From TMED14 sp038145075 (lineage in GTDB: Bacteria; Bacteroidota; Bacteroidia; Flavobacteriales; Schleiferiaceae), in contig JAYQOY010000001.1 of the NCBI GenBank assembly GCA_038145075.1, positions 62,001 through 126,000 of the forward strand: a stretch of 64,000 bases of DNA. The letters run 5' to 3'. This document shows positions 18,880 to 26,412 of this stretch, one piece after another. The notes beneath the pieces were generated by a model. That model was not told the origin of the DNA. It worked only from the letters and a program-made list of their open reading frames with translations, and made no database searches. The position numbers were made by a program, and so were the translations under genes. Position 1 is the stretch's first letter; every line of letters begins with the position of its first letter.

Positions 18880-19908
18880 ATGACAATGACCTTGCCAAGA
18901 ATTCTGGCCATTGAAACGAGCTGCGACGACACGTCCGTGGCTACACTGGAAGGCTTCCAGGTGCGTTCCAATGTGGTCTACACGCAAGTGCTCCACGAGC
19001 AGTATGGCGGGGTCGTTCCTGAGCTCGCTTCGCGGGCGCACATGGAGGCGCTCGTTCCAACGGTGGACAACGCCTTGAATAAAGCGAATTGGACCCTAAA
19101 GGACGTGGATGCCGTGGCGGTGACACAAGGTCCCGGACTACTGGGCTCCCTTCTGGTTGGTCACAGCTATGCCAAATCGCTCGCCCTGTCGCTGGGGGTC
19201 CCCCTGCTCAATGTTCACCATATGGAAGCGCATATGCTCGCCCATTTTTTGGTGGAGCCTGGCATTCAGGAAACGGCCATACCCGGATTTCCCTACCTCT
19301 GCTTAACAGTGTCTGGCGGGCATACCCAGCTGGTGGTGGTTCATGATTGGAACCGATTTGATGTGCTTGGAGAGACGCAAGACGATGCGGTTGGGGAAGC
19401 CTTTGACAAAGCGGCCAAGTTGCTGTCCCTTTCCTACCCTGGTGGACCCGTGATTGACCGTTTGGCACAATCGGGCAAACCCATCTTCACCTTTGCACAG
19501 CCGCAGATGCCGGCCCTTACCTTCAGTTACAGCGGCTTGAAGACATCCGTGATGCGCAGCATGCAAGCCCGTGTGAAGGAGGTTCCCGCCAGCTTGACGG
19601 TCGAACGCGCCGATTGGTGTGCCAGCATTCAAGTGGCCTTGGTACAGCCCCTGCTTGAAGGGCTCCAAGCAGCCAGTCATCAAACCGGCATTACACGCAT
19701 TGCCCTGGCGGGCGGCGTGAGCGCTAACTCGCATCTGCGCCAATCGTGTCAAACACTGGCAACCGAACTCGATTGGGACCTCTACCTCCCTCCTTTTAGC
19801 TACACGACGGACAATGCAGCTATGGTAGGTGCAGCGGGCTACTTTGCATACCAACATCAGCGCTATGGCTCCATGAGCAGCGCGGCAAAAGCGAAGATGC
19901 ATGACTAA
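18880..19908 (+). CDS. tsaD: tRNA N6-adenosine threonylcarbamoyltransferase
   Basis: TsaD (342 residues) transfers threonylcarbamoyl to A37 of ANN-decoding tRNAs, with TsaB and TsaE as partners. It shows the ASKHA-fold start LAIETSCDDTSVA, the metal-binding HMEAH near residue 112, and the conserved SGGHTQLV and GGVSANSHLR segments. Length matches the bacterial family. It heads an apparent operon with a RimK-associated protease, a RimK-like ligase and rsmE (overlapping ends at 19901-19908, 20311-20314 and 21222), all concerned with tRNA, ribosome or protein modification. Confidence 0.97.
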   Translation: MTMTLPRILAIETSCDDTSVATLEGFQVRSNVVYTQVLHEQYGGVVPELASRAHMEALVPTVDNALNKANWTLKDVDAVAVTQGPGLLGSLLVGHSYAKSLALSLGVPLLNVHHMEAHMLAHFLVEPGIQETAIPGFPYLCLTVSGGHTQLVVVHDWNRFDVLGETQDDAVGEAFDKAAKLLSLSYPGGPVIDRLAQSGKPIFTFAQPQMPALTFSYSGLKTSVMRSMQARVKEVPASLTVERADWCASIQVALVQPLLEGLQAASHQTGITRIALAGGVSANSHLRQSCQTLATELDWDLYLPPFSYTTDNAAMVGAAGYFAYQHQRYGSMSSAAKAKMHD

Positions 19909-20314
19909 GCAAGTCATTGGCCGATTGGAACATGTGGACTTTCCCACCTTGGAGTGGCTAGACGTGGCGTGCCGCGTGGATTCGGGTGCCTACCGCTCCA
20001 GTTTGCATTGTGAGGCGCTTCACGTTACGGACGAAGTCCTACACGTCCAATTTTTACCAAATGGGCCTTGGACGAAGTTTGACAGGTTTGGCCATGCTAC
20101 CGTTAAATCCAGTAATGGTGGAGCGGAAGAGCGCTTCTTGGTGGACTTGCCCATGCGAATCTTTGGCACCATTTTTACAGCCTCCTTTACCCTTACCGAC
20201 CGCACCGTCATGAAGCACCCTGCTTTGCTGGGCCGAACCTTCCTCTGCCAGGGTTTCTTGGTGGACGTTCGACGCAAAGACGTATCCAAAAAACAAAGCC
20301 TCAAGCGCCCATGA
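19901..20314 (+). CDS. RimK-associated retropepsin-like protease (RimB, PF05618 family)
   Basis: This small protein of 137 residues belongs to the family annotated as ATP-dependent zinc protease and later linked to retropepsins. The visible signature is RVDSGAYRSSLH, with the Asp-Ser-Gly triad at residues 27-29, and a C-terminal KHPALLGRTFL segment typical of the family. In RimK operons, RimB is thought to trim glutamate tails that RimK adds to ribosomal protein S6; that is family knowledge, not shown here. It overlaps tsaD by eight bases and the RimK gene by four, which strongly supports a functional pairing with RimK. Confidence 0.85.
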   Translation: MTKQVIGRLEHVDFPTLEWLDVACRVDSGAYRSSLHCEALHVTDEVLHVQFLPNGPWTKFDRFGHATVKSSNGGAEERFLVDLPMRIFGTIFTASFTLTDRTVMKHPALLGRTFLCQGFLVDVRRKDVSKKQSLKRP

Positions 20315-21222
20315 ACCTGTTGATTCTTTCTGCCAACCGCAACTTGTATTCAACGCGTCGCCTCGTGACCGCCGCTGAAGAACGCGGCCACATCGTTAAG
20401 GTGATGAATGTGCGCAAGAGCTACGCCGTTCTGGCCAAGGGCGAATTGGATATCTACTACGGGGATCACAAGATTGAAAACGTAGATGCCGTCATCCCAC
20501 GCATTGGCGCATCGCTCACGGTCTACGGATCCTCCATGCTTCGTCAATTTGAGATGAAGCACATTTTCACACCTGTCAGCTCTTTGGCCCTCGTGCGTTC
20601 ACGTGACAAGCTGCGTGCCTTGCAGATTTTGGCCAAAGAAGGCGTGGCCATCCCTAAGACGGCGGTAGCCAAGCAGCCTACGGACATTGAGTCTTTGATT
20701 AAAATTGTCGGTGGAGCTCCCTTGGTCGTGAAATTATTGGAGGGCACTCAAGGCAAAGGCGTGGTCCTTGCAGAGTCCAAGACAGCCGCGAAAAGCGTGA
20801 TTGAGGCTTTTTATGGCCTAAATGCCAATATCCTAGTACAAGAGTTCATCAAGGAGGCGAAAGGGGCGGATGTGCGCGCCATTGTTGTGGGCAACAAAGT
20901 GGTGGCAGCCTATAAGCGCCAAGGCAAAGAAGGCGAATTCCGTTCTAACCTGCACAGCGGTGGACACGGATTGCCCATCAAACTCAAAGCCTCGGAGAAA
21001 AAAGCGGCGATTCAAGCGGCCCAAGCACTAGGACTTAAGGTGGCAGGGGTCGATTTGCTGCAGAGCGAACGCGGCCCGTTGATTCTCGAGGTGAATTCAT
21101 CGCCTGGATTGGAGGGCGTGGAGCGTACGACAGGAATCGATGTCGCGGGTGCCATCATTGAGTTCATCGAAGAAAACTACCAAGTGTCTAAGCTTAAGAA
21201 CCGCGATAAAATCGGCGCCTAA
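20311..21222 (+). CDS. rimK: RimK-family alpha-L-glutamate ligase (ATP-grasp)
   Basis: The 303-residue ATP-grasp ligase adds glutamates to the C terminus of ribosomal protein S6 or to related substrates in this family. It has the N-terminal RimK domain (LILSANRNLYSTRRL), the ATP-binding loop near 145-155 (LLEGTQGKGVVL) and the metal-binding LEVNSSPGLEG near 250-260. Length equals E. coli RimK. A role in cofactor or small-molecule glutamylation cannot be excluded. It is coupled to the RimB-like gene upstream (ATGA), and its stop overlaps the rsmE start (TAATG). Confidence 0.9.
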   Translation: MNLLILSANRNLYSTRRLVTAAEERGHIVKVMNVRKSYAVLAKGELDIYYGDHKIENVDAVIPRIGASLTVYGSSMLRQFEMKHIFTPVSSLALVRSRDKLRALQILAKEGVAIPKTAVAKQPTDIESLIKIVGGAPLVVKLLEGTQGKGVVLAESKTAAKSVIEAFYGLNANILVQEFIKEAKGADVRAIVVGNKVVAAYKRQGKEGEFRSNLHSGGHGLPIKLKASEKKAAIQAAQALGLKVAGVDLLQSERGPLILEVNSSPGLEGVERTTGIDVAGAIIEFIEENYQVSKLKNRDKIGA

Positions 21223-21926
21223 TGCACAGCTTCTGGGGATACAGAGAAGGAACGCAGGTTCATTTGGACCCCGAAGAAGTCGTACATGCGACCAGAGTAC
21301 TCCGGCTGGAAGCGGGTACCCAGGTACTTGTTTTTGATGGAAGTGGAACTGTTTACAGGTCTCGTATTGAGGGCATTAGCAAGAGATCGGTCCATGCTAG
21401 TATCCTCGAGGGGCTTACGGAGTATGGCGCGGTGGCTGGGCACCTTCACATCGCCATAGCCCCTACCAAGAATGTGGACCGCATGCACTTCTTCTTGGAA
21501 AAGGCCGTGGAAATGGGCGTTCACGCGGTGACGCCTATTTGGACCTTCCATTCGGAACGCAAGCACTGGAACGCGGAAAAAGCCTTGAAAATCATGAAGG
21601 GCGCCTGCACGCAGAGCCACAAAGGCCGACTGCCACTACTCCACCCGGCACAACCTATGGAGGCGCTTCTAAAGGGAGCCCAAGAAGAAAAACGCTTCAT
21701 CGCCACGTGCATAGACAGCCCAAAGAGCAGCCTAGTGGAAGCTTTTGCAGCTGCTCCTATGGCCTCTTCGCTCGTCCTGATTGGACCGGAAGGGGATTTT
21801 TCGGAGGTGGAATACAGCCAGGCGGAGGCGTTTGGCTTTCAGCACGTTCATTTAGGCCCGCACCGATTGAGAACGGAAACGGCGGGTCTGTTTGCCGTCG
21901 CTGCCTTTGCACAGCGCCCGCTCTAA
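21222..21926 (+). CDS. rsmE: 16S rRNA (uracil-1498-N3) methyltransferase
   Basis: This SPOUT-fold methyltransferase of 234 residues methylates U1498 of 16S rRNA with S-adenosylmethionine. An N-terminal PUA-like domain precedes the knotted domain, which has the family motifs LIGPEGDFSEVE and LGPHRLRTETA near the C terminus. It is the last gene of the tsaD-rimB-rimK-rsmE run and shares one base with rimK. Five bases separate it from the convergent hutH stop. Confidence 0.95.
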   Translation: MHSFWGYREGTQVHLDPEEVVHATRVLRLEAGTQVLVFDGSGTVYRSRIEGISKRSVHASILEGLTEYGAVAGHLHIAIAPTKNVDRMHFFLEKAVEMGVHAVTPIWTFHSERKHWNAEKALKIMKGACTQSHKGRLPLLHPAQPMEALLKGAQEEKRFIATCIDSPKSSLVEAFAAAPMASSLVLIGPEGDFSEVEYSQAEAFGFQHVHLGPHRLRTETAGLFAVAAFAQRPL

Positions 21927-21931
21927 GCCCA

Positions 21932-23443
21932 TTACGAAAAGCGAAGAAAATCCGGATCCTCAATGGGGGTGTTCCGGAGGAATTCGGTGGCCGCCTCAAT
22001 TTCGGTGGCCATCACACGGTCTCCTGAAACGGCAGGAACTTTATCGCGGTAGGCCGCCACGAGGGAGGCAATGAAAGTTCCAGGATCGCGTTCGGATTGC
22101 TCAAGTGCAGAAACAGCAGCGATCCATTCCATGCCGAGGAGGCTCCAAATTCGGCCCAGCACCTCGTGCACATGCACCCCTGCGATGCTGCCCATGCTGA
22201 CATGGTCTTCTTGGCCCGCTGAACTGTCAATGCTGTCCGTGCTGCTCGGGTGAGACAGGACTTTATTGCGGCTCACGAGCGATGCGGCGGAATACTGAAC
22301 GATCATCAAGCCACTTTCGGTTCCTGGATTCAAGGCCAAGAAGGGCTTGAGGCCGCGCTTGCCCAGGCAGAGTTGGTTGAGACGGCGTTCGGAAATGCTG
22401 CCCCATTCGCACAGTGCCATTTTTCCATAGTCCAATGCCAAGGCCAAGGGCTGTCCGTGAAAATTACCGGCCGAAATCACATCCCCGTCCTCCGTAAACA
22501 CATTGGGATTGTCCGTAACAGCCTCAGCCTCCCGGAGCATCACCTCCGTGACATGTTGCCACACGTCGTTGGAAGCGCCATGCACTTGGGGAACACAGCG
22601 GAAGGAATAAGGATCTTGAACGTGCTCTTTCACGGGCTGGAAATCCGCACTGTCGTGCAAAAAGTCGCGAACACGTGCGGCTACCAGGGCCTGGCCCGCG
22701 TGGGGGCGTACGCGGTGAATGCGCGGGTCAAAAGGAGCCGAACTGCCATCAAAGCCCATCAGGGACGCGGCTGCCACGAGGTCCGCCCAGTAGGCAATGC
22801 GCTGCGTTTGGATTGCCGCCCATAAACCGTGAGCCAACATAAATTGGGTGCCATTGATGAGGGCCAATCCTTCTTTGGCACCTAAGGTGATGGGCTTGAG
22901 GTTTTTACTCGCCAAAGCCTCCGAACCCGACAGGCGGTAGGTCCCCACCAAGGCTTCCCCCTCGCCCATGGCTACCAGGGTCATATGGCTCAGCGGCGCC
23001 AAATCTCCGGACGCTCCCAAGCTTCCCATGGAAGGGATATTCGGCAAAATATCGTGGTCCAGCAGCGCATTGATAGCGACAACCGTACTCCATTCCACTG
23101 CGGAATAGCCCTGGCAAAGGGCCTTGACCTTGCAGGCCAGCATCAAACGCACGATTTCAGGTTCCACCAAAGGACCCGTTCCCGCTGCATGGCTCCGAAT
23201 CAAATTGGCCTGCAGGGCCACCAGTTCATCGTCCGCAATTCGCGTGGTACACAAACTCCCAAAGCCGGTGTTGATGCCGTACATCGTATCTCCCTTCGCC
23301 ATGCGGTTGAGCAAGGCTTGGCGGTTGGCAGTCACTCGCGCTTGACTGTCGGAATCCAAGACGATATGTGCTTTTCCGAGCGCTAGGGACTCCCAATCGG
23401 CTAAGCTCCACGTTTGATGCAGGGAAAGGGTGCTACGTTTCAT
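21932..23443 (-). CDS. hutH: Histidine ammonia-lyase
   Basis: The 503-residue aromatic amino acid lyase deaminates histidine to urocanate in histidine catabolism. The autocatalytic MIO triad Ala-Ser-Gly is at residues 144-146 in GSLGASGDLAPL. The substrate-loop GINTGFGSL occurs near residue 56, and the C-terminal QEDHVSMG is typical of HAL. The start is ATG 23443, 24 bases after a TACTTTTG promoter box. No other hut genes are adjacent. Tyrosine or phenylalanine lyase activity is possible within the superfamily, but the motif context fits HutH best. Confidence 0.92.
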   Translation of the reverse strand: MKRSTLSLHQTWSLADWESLALGKAHIVLDSDSQARVTANRQALLNRMAKGDTMYGINTGFGSLCTTRIADDELVALQANLIRSHAAGTGPLVEPEIVRLMLACKVKALCQGYSAVEWSTVVAINALLDHDILPNIPSMGSLGASGDLAPLSHMTLVAMGEGEALVGTYRLSGSEALASKNLKPITLGAKEGLALINGTQFMLAHGLWAAIQTQRIAYWADLVAAASLMGFDGSSAPFDPRIHRVRPHAGQALVAARVRDFLHDSADFQPVKEHVQDPYSFRCVPQVHGASNDVWQHVTEVMLREAEAVTDNPNVFTEDGDVISAGNFHGQPLALALDYGKMALCEWGSISERRLNQLCLGKRGLKPFLALNPGTESGLMIVQYSAASLVSRNKVLSHPSSTDSIDSSAGQEDHVSMGSIAGVHVHEVLGRIWSLLGMEWIAAVSALEQSERDPGTFIASLVAAYRDKVPAVSGDRVMATEIEAATEFLRNTPIEDPDFLRFS

Positions 23444-23467
23444 TCGACTTTGGTCTAAGGGTTTCAA

Positions 23468-23475
23468 CAAAAGTA
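23468..23475 (-). promoter_or_regulatory. -7 promoter box TACTTTTG for hutH
   Basis: A perfect TAnnTTTG match on the minus strand, 24 bases before the hutH ATG at 23443, predicts a leader of roughly 18-20 bases. The divergent photorepair operon starts 22 bases away at 23498, and I see no equally good box on its strand. Confidence 0.5.
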
Positions 23476-23497
23476 CGCTGTGCGTGTTAGGTGAAGC

Positions 23498-24181
23498 ATG
23501 CAGCATCCCATATTGATTATTGGGCACCGCCAAGGTATTGGCAAGGCCCTCACGGAACGTTTACTTTCCCAAGGTCACAGCGTCATCGGCGTCAGCCGTA
23601 GCGCCTCTGAGCTGGACCATGTGGGACTTACCTCCTTGGAGAAAGACGTGCGCGAACTTACCGCCGACGATTTGCCCCAAGCGCTTTCGGGCCTCGTGTA
23701 TGCCCCCGGCAGCATCAACCTCAAGCCCTTTAAGAGTCTCAAAGAGCAGGACTTCTTGGACGACTTCTCCATCAATGCGCTGGGCGCTGTTCATGCCTGC
23801 CAGGTAGCCGAAAAAGCCCTGAAGGAAGGCAAGGGTTCGGTGCTCTTTTTTAGCACCGTGGCCGTAGGGCAAGGCATGCCCTTTCATGCCTCTATTGCCA
23901 TGGCCAAAGGGGCTATTGAAGGGTTGACGCGAAGTTTGGCGGCCGAATGGGCTCCCCATGTGCGCGTGAACGCCCTTGCTCCTTCCCTTACGGATACGCC
24001 TCTAGCAAGCAAACTCCTAGGGAATGAAGCACGTGCCCAAGCCGCCGCTGAGCGCCACCCCTTGAAGCAGGTAGGGCGTCCCGAAGACATTGCCGCATTG
24101 GCCGCCACCCTCCTACAGTCCCCTTGGATGAGCGGCGAGGTCGTGGGCATCAACGGAGGTATGGGCCGACTCCGGGTATGA
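23498..24181 (+). CDS. SDR-fold protein lacking the catalytic tyrosine, photolyase-linked
   Basis: This 227-residue short-chain dehydrogenase/reductase fold has a nucleotide motif GHRQGIG at residues 9-15 (classical Gly-x3-Gly-x-Gly). In the active site the YxxxK motif reads IAMAK: the lysine is kept and the tyrosine position is isoleucine. The preceding serine region (FFSTVAV) and the AAEWAPHVRVNALAP segment are normal. Classical oxidoreductase chemistry is therefore doubtful; it may bind NAD(P) for another purpose. It opens a tightly coupled cassette with a flavin-reductase-like protein, DUF2256 and two photolyases (ATGA overlap at 24178-24181). Confidence 0.85.
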   Translation: MQHPILIIGHRQGIGKALTERLLSQGHSVIGVSRSASELDHVGLTSLEKDVRELTADDLPQALSGLVYAPGSINLKPFKSLKEQDFLDDFSINALGAVHACQVAEKALKEGKGSVLFFSTVAVGQGMPFHASIAMAKGAIEGLTRSLAAEWAPHVRVNALAPSLTDTPLASKLLGNEARAQAAAERHPLKQVGRPEDIAALAATLLQSPWMSGEVVGINGGMGRLRV

Positions 24182-24771
24182 GGACCGTTCATCGACCCGA
24201 ACACTGGGCCGCCTGGGATGACCGCTACCGCGCCACCTTTTTCAACTCCCTCTATGGCGGCCGCTTGGTGGCCATGCTCTGCACGGAAACCGAGCACGGC
24301 GTCAATGTCTGCCCGGTGTCCCAAATCGTCCACGTGGGCGCTACACCGGCCAGTGTAGGCATCTTGCTACGCCCTGCGAGCGAGCGACACCAAACCCGCG
24401 CCAACATAGAGGCGGGCGCACCGCTCAGCTTGCATTGGCTGCCGAGCAAGGAAGCTCAAAATGCCCACCAATGCAGCGCCGCTTATCCCCAAACAGCCTC
24501 CGAAGTGGACGCGGTCGGTTGGACCTTTCAACCCTCACCCACCTCGCGATTAGAGGAAGCATGTATCTCCGCCCACCTCACCTGGAAAGAGACGCACCAT
24601 CTCTTCAATGGCACGTCCCTCTACGTCTTTCACATCACGGAAATTCAGGCCCAAGGCCATCCGGACGAAGAAGGATTTTGGGACTTCCACGGCCAGCTCT
24701 TGCATAGCCAAGGCCTGGATCGCTATGGACATTTTAAAGTCAGCACGAAGGAACCCTATGCCCGCCCCTAA
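24178..24771 (+). CDS. Flavin reductase-like (FMN-binding split barrel) protein
   Basis: The 197-residue protein matches, by my reading, the flavin reductase/DIM6-NTAB split-barrel family. It has an NSLYGG start of the barrel, a SQIVHVGATPASVGILLRP core that normally wraps the flavin, and a following RHQTRANI segment. Such proteins bind FMN or FAD and often reduce it with NAD(P)H. In this context it could supply reduced flavin to the neighbouring photolyases, which is inference from position. The start overlaps the SDR stop by four bases, and the gene overlaps DUF2256 by 14 bases. Confidence 0.75.
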   Translation: MRTVHRPEHWAAWDDRYRATFFNSLYGGRLVAMLCTETEHGVNVCPVSQIVHVGATPASVGILLRPASERHQTRANIEAGAPLSLHWLPSKEAQNAHQCSAAYPQTASEVDAVGWTFQPSPTSRLEEACISAHLTWKETHHLFNGTSLYVFHITEIQAQGHPDEEGFWDFHGQLLHSQGLDRYGHFKVSTKEPYARP

Positions 24772-24913
24772 ACGCATTCAAAAGGCCCACCTGCCGACCA
24801 AAGACTGCATCGTCTGCGGACGCCCTTTCACGTGGAGAAAAAAATGGGAACGCGATTGGGAGAACGTGAAATACTGTTCGGAGCGCTGTTCCCGTCAAAA
24901 ATCGACCACATGA
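24758..24913 (+). CDS. DUF2256 small Cys-rich protein
   Basis: This 51-residue protein has two cysteine pairs: CIVC near residues 18-21 and YCSERC near 40-45. That gives a zinc-finger-like Cys4 pattern, with many basic and tryptophan residues between the pairs. It matches the DUF2256 family, which commonly accompanies photolyase/cryptochrome genes; the biochemical role is unknown to me. It overlaps the flavin-reductase-like gene by 14 bases and the FeS photolyase start by four (ATGA), so translation is probably coupled through the cassette. Confidence 0.85.
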   Translation: MPAPKRIQKAHLPTKDCIVCGRPFTWRKKWERDWENVKYCSERCSRQKSTT

Positions 24914-26412
24914 TCGGCCGTTTGATCTTAGGGGACCAGCTCAATCCACAGCATAGCTGGTTTAGTCAAGCCGAACCTGACAAGGTGTGCTACTATTTGG
25001 TGGAGGCCTTTGAGGAGCTCACCTACGCGCCCCACCACCGGCAAAAGATGCTAGGATTCTTGGGGGCGATGCGTGCGTTTGCGGACCACCTGCGCGCGCA
25101 GGGGCATTCGGTGCGTTATCTGAGCTTGAAGGACCGAATTCAAGACATCCCCGCCTTCCTCCAATCCGAAAAAAACGCCGGCCATGTGACCGCATGGGAA
25201 GCCCAAGAACCAGACGAATACCGTTTGGATCAAGCCCTTCGGCCGATCGTGGATCGGATAGTCTCTTCCGAGCACTTTCTCACGGAACGCCCCGACGTTG
25301 CCACGCATTTTGCTGGCAAGAAAACCTACCTGATGGAATCCTTCTACCGGATGATGCGCAAGAAAACAGGCATTTTGATGGAAGGAGATCAGCCCGTTGG
25401 GGGCCAATGGAACTATGATGCCGATAACCGCCAGGCATGGCCCAAAGGCCACCAAGCCCCTCCTATCCCCTTCTTTAGCCACGATTTAAGCGACTTGGAC
25501 CGGGAATTGGACGAAGCAGGCCTGCCGCGCTGGGGGGACTCCAGAGCCGCGGCCTTCCCTTGGCCCTTGAATCGAGAAGAAGCCCTTCAGGTGCTCGATG
25601 CTTTTGTGGCAGACCGACTCGTGCATTTTGGCGCGTACCAGGATGCCTTGGTGGACCATGCGCCCTTCCTCTACCATTCGTTGCTCAGCTTTGCGCTGAA
25701 TACTAAAATGCTGCAGCCCTTAGAGGTCATTCAGGCCGCAGAGGACGCCTACCGAAGGGGTCAGGCTCCTTTAAATTCGGTAGAAGGATTTATCCGCCAA
25801 ATTTTAGGCTGGCGCGAGTTTGTGCGCGGCATTTATTGGGCCGAAATGCCCGAGTATGGCCACCTGAACTTCTTCCAGCACGAAAAGCCGCTTCCCTCCT
25901 GGTTTTACACGGGCCAAACCTCCATGCGCTGCGTGGCCCAAGCCATCCAACAAAGTCTTTCGAACGCCTACGCCCACCATATTCAACGCTTGATGGTGAC
26001 GGGCAATTTGGCTTTGCTTTTGGGTAGTCATCCAAACGAAGTAGATCAATGGTATCTAGGCATTTACATAGATGCACTTGAATGGGTAGAACAACCTAAT
26101 ACGCGCGGAATGAGCCAATATGCGGATGGCGGCAAACTGGGAAGTAAACCCTATGTTTCGAGCGGAGCTTACCTCCACAAGATGTCCAACCATTGTGCAT
26201 CGTGTCGCTACAAGGTCCGTGAAAAGACGGGTCCTGACGCCTGCCCCTTCAATGCCTTGTATTGGGACTTTCACGACCGCCACCGGGACAAGTTGGAGAA
26301 AAACCCACGCATTGGCATGGTATACCGAACCTGGGACCGCATGGGGACCGCTCAACAAACGGCACTACTCGAACGTGCACAATGGATACACGAAAACGTC
26401 GAAGACCTATGA
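24910..26412 (+). CDS. Iron-sulfur (6-4) photolyase / FeS-BCP cryptochrome-photolyase
   Basis: This 500-residue member of the iron-sulfur bacterial cryptochrome/photolyase class carries FAD and a [4Fe-4S] cluster and uses light to repair (6-4) photoproducts. It begins with the class-typical GRLILGDQLNPQHSW. Four cysteines at positions 341, 429, 432 and 445 have the same spacing as the cluster ligands of Agrobacterium PhrB as I recall them (350, 438, 441, 454). AYAHHIQRLMVTGN is the conserved histidine-rich site near residue 351. It is coupled on both sides by ATGA overlaps. A purely sensory role is possible. Confidence 0.93.
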   Translation: MIGRLILGDQLNPQHSWFSQAEPDKVCYYLVEAFEELTYAPHHRQKMLGFLGAMRAFADHLRAQGHSVRYLSLKDRIQDIPAFLQSEKNAGHVTAWEAQEPDEYRLDQALRPIVDRIVSSEHFLTERPDVATHFAGKKTYLMESFYRMMRKKTGILMEGDQPVGGQWNYDADNRQAWPKGHQAPPIPFFSHDLSDLDRELDEAGLPRWGDSRAAAFPWPLNREEALQVLDAFVADRLVHFGAYQDALVDHAPFLYHSLLSFALNTKMLQPLEVIQAAEDAYRRGQAPLNSVEGFIRQILGWREFVRGIYWAEMPEYGHLNFFQHEKPLPSWFYTGQTSMRCVAQAIQQSLSNAYAHHIQRLMVTGNLALLLGSHPNEVDQWYLGIYIDALEWVEQPNTRGMSQYADGGKLGSKPYVSSGAYLHKMSNHCASCRYKVREKTGPDACPFNALYWDFHDRHRDKLEKNPRIGMVYRTWDRMGTAQQTALLERAQWIHENVEDL

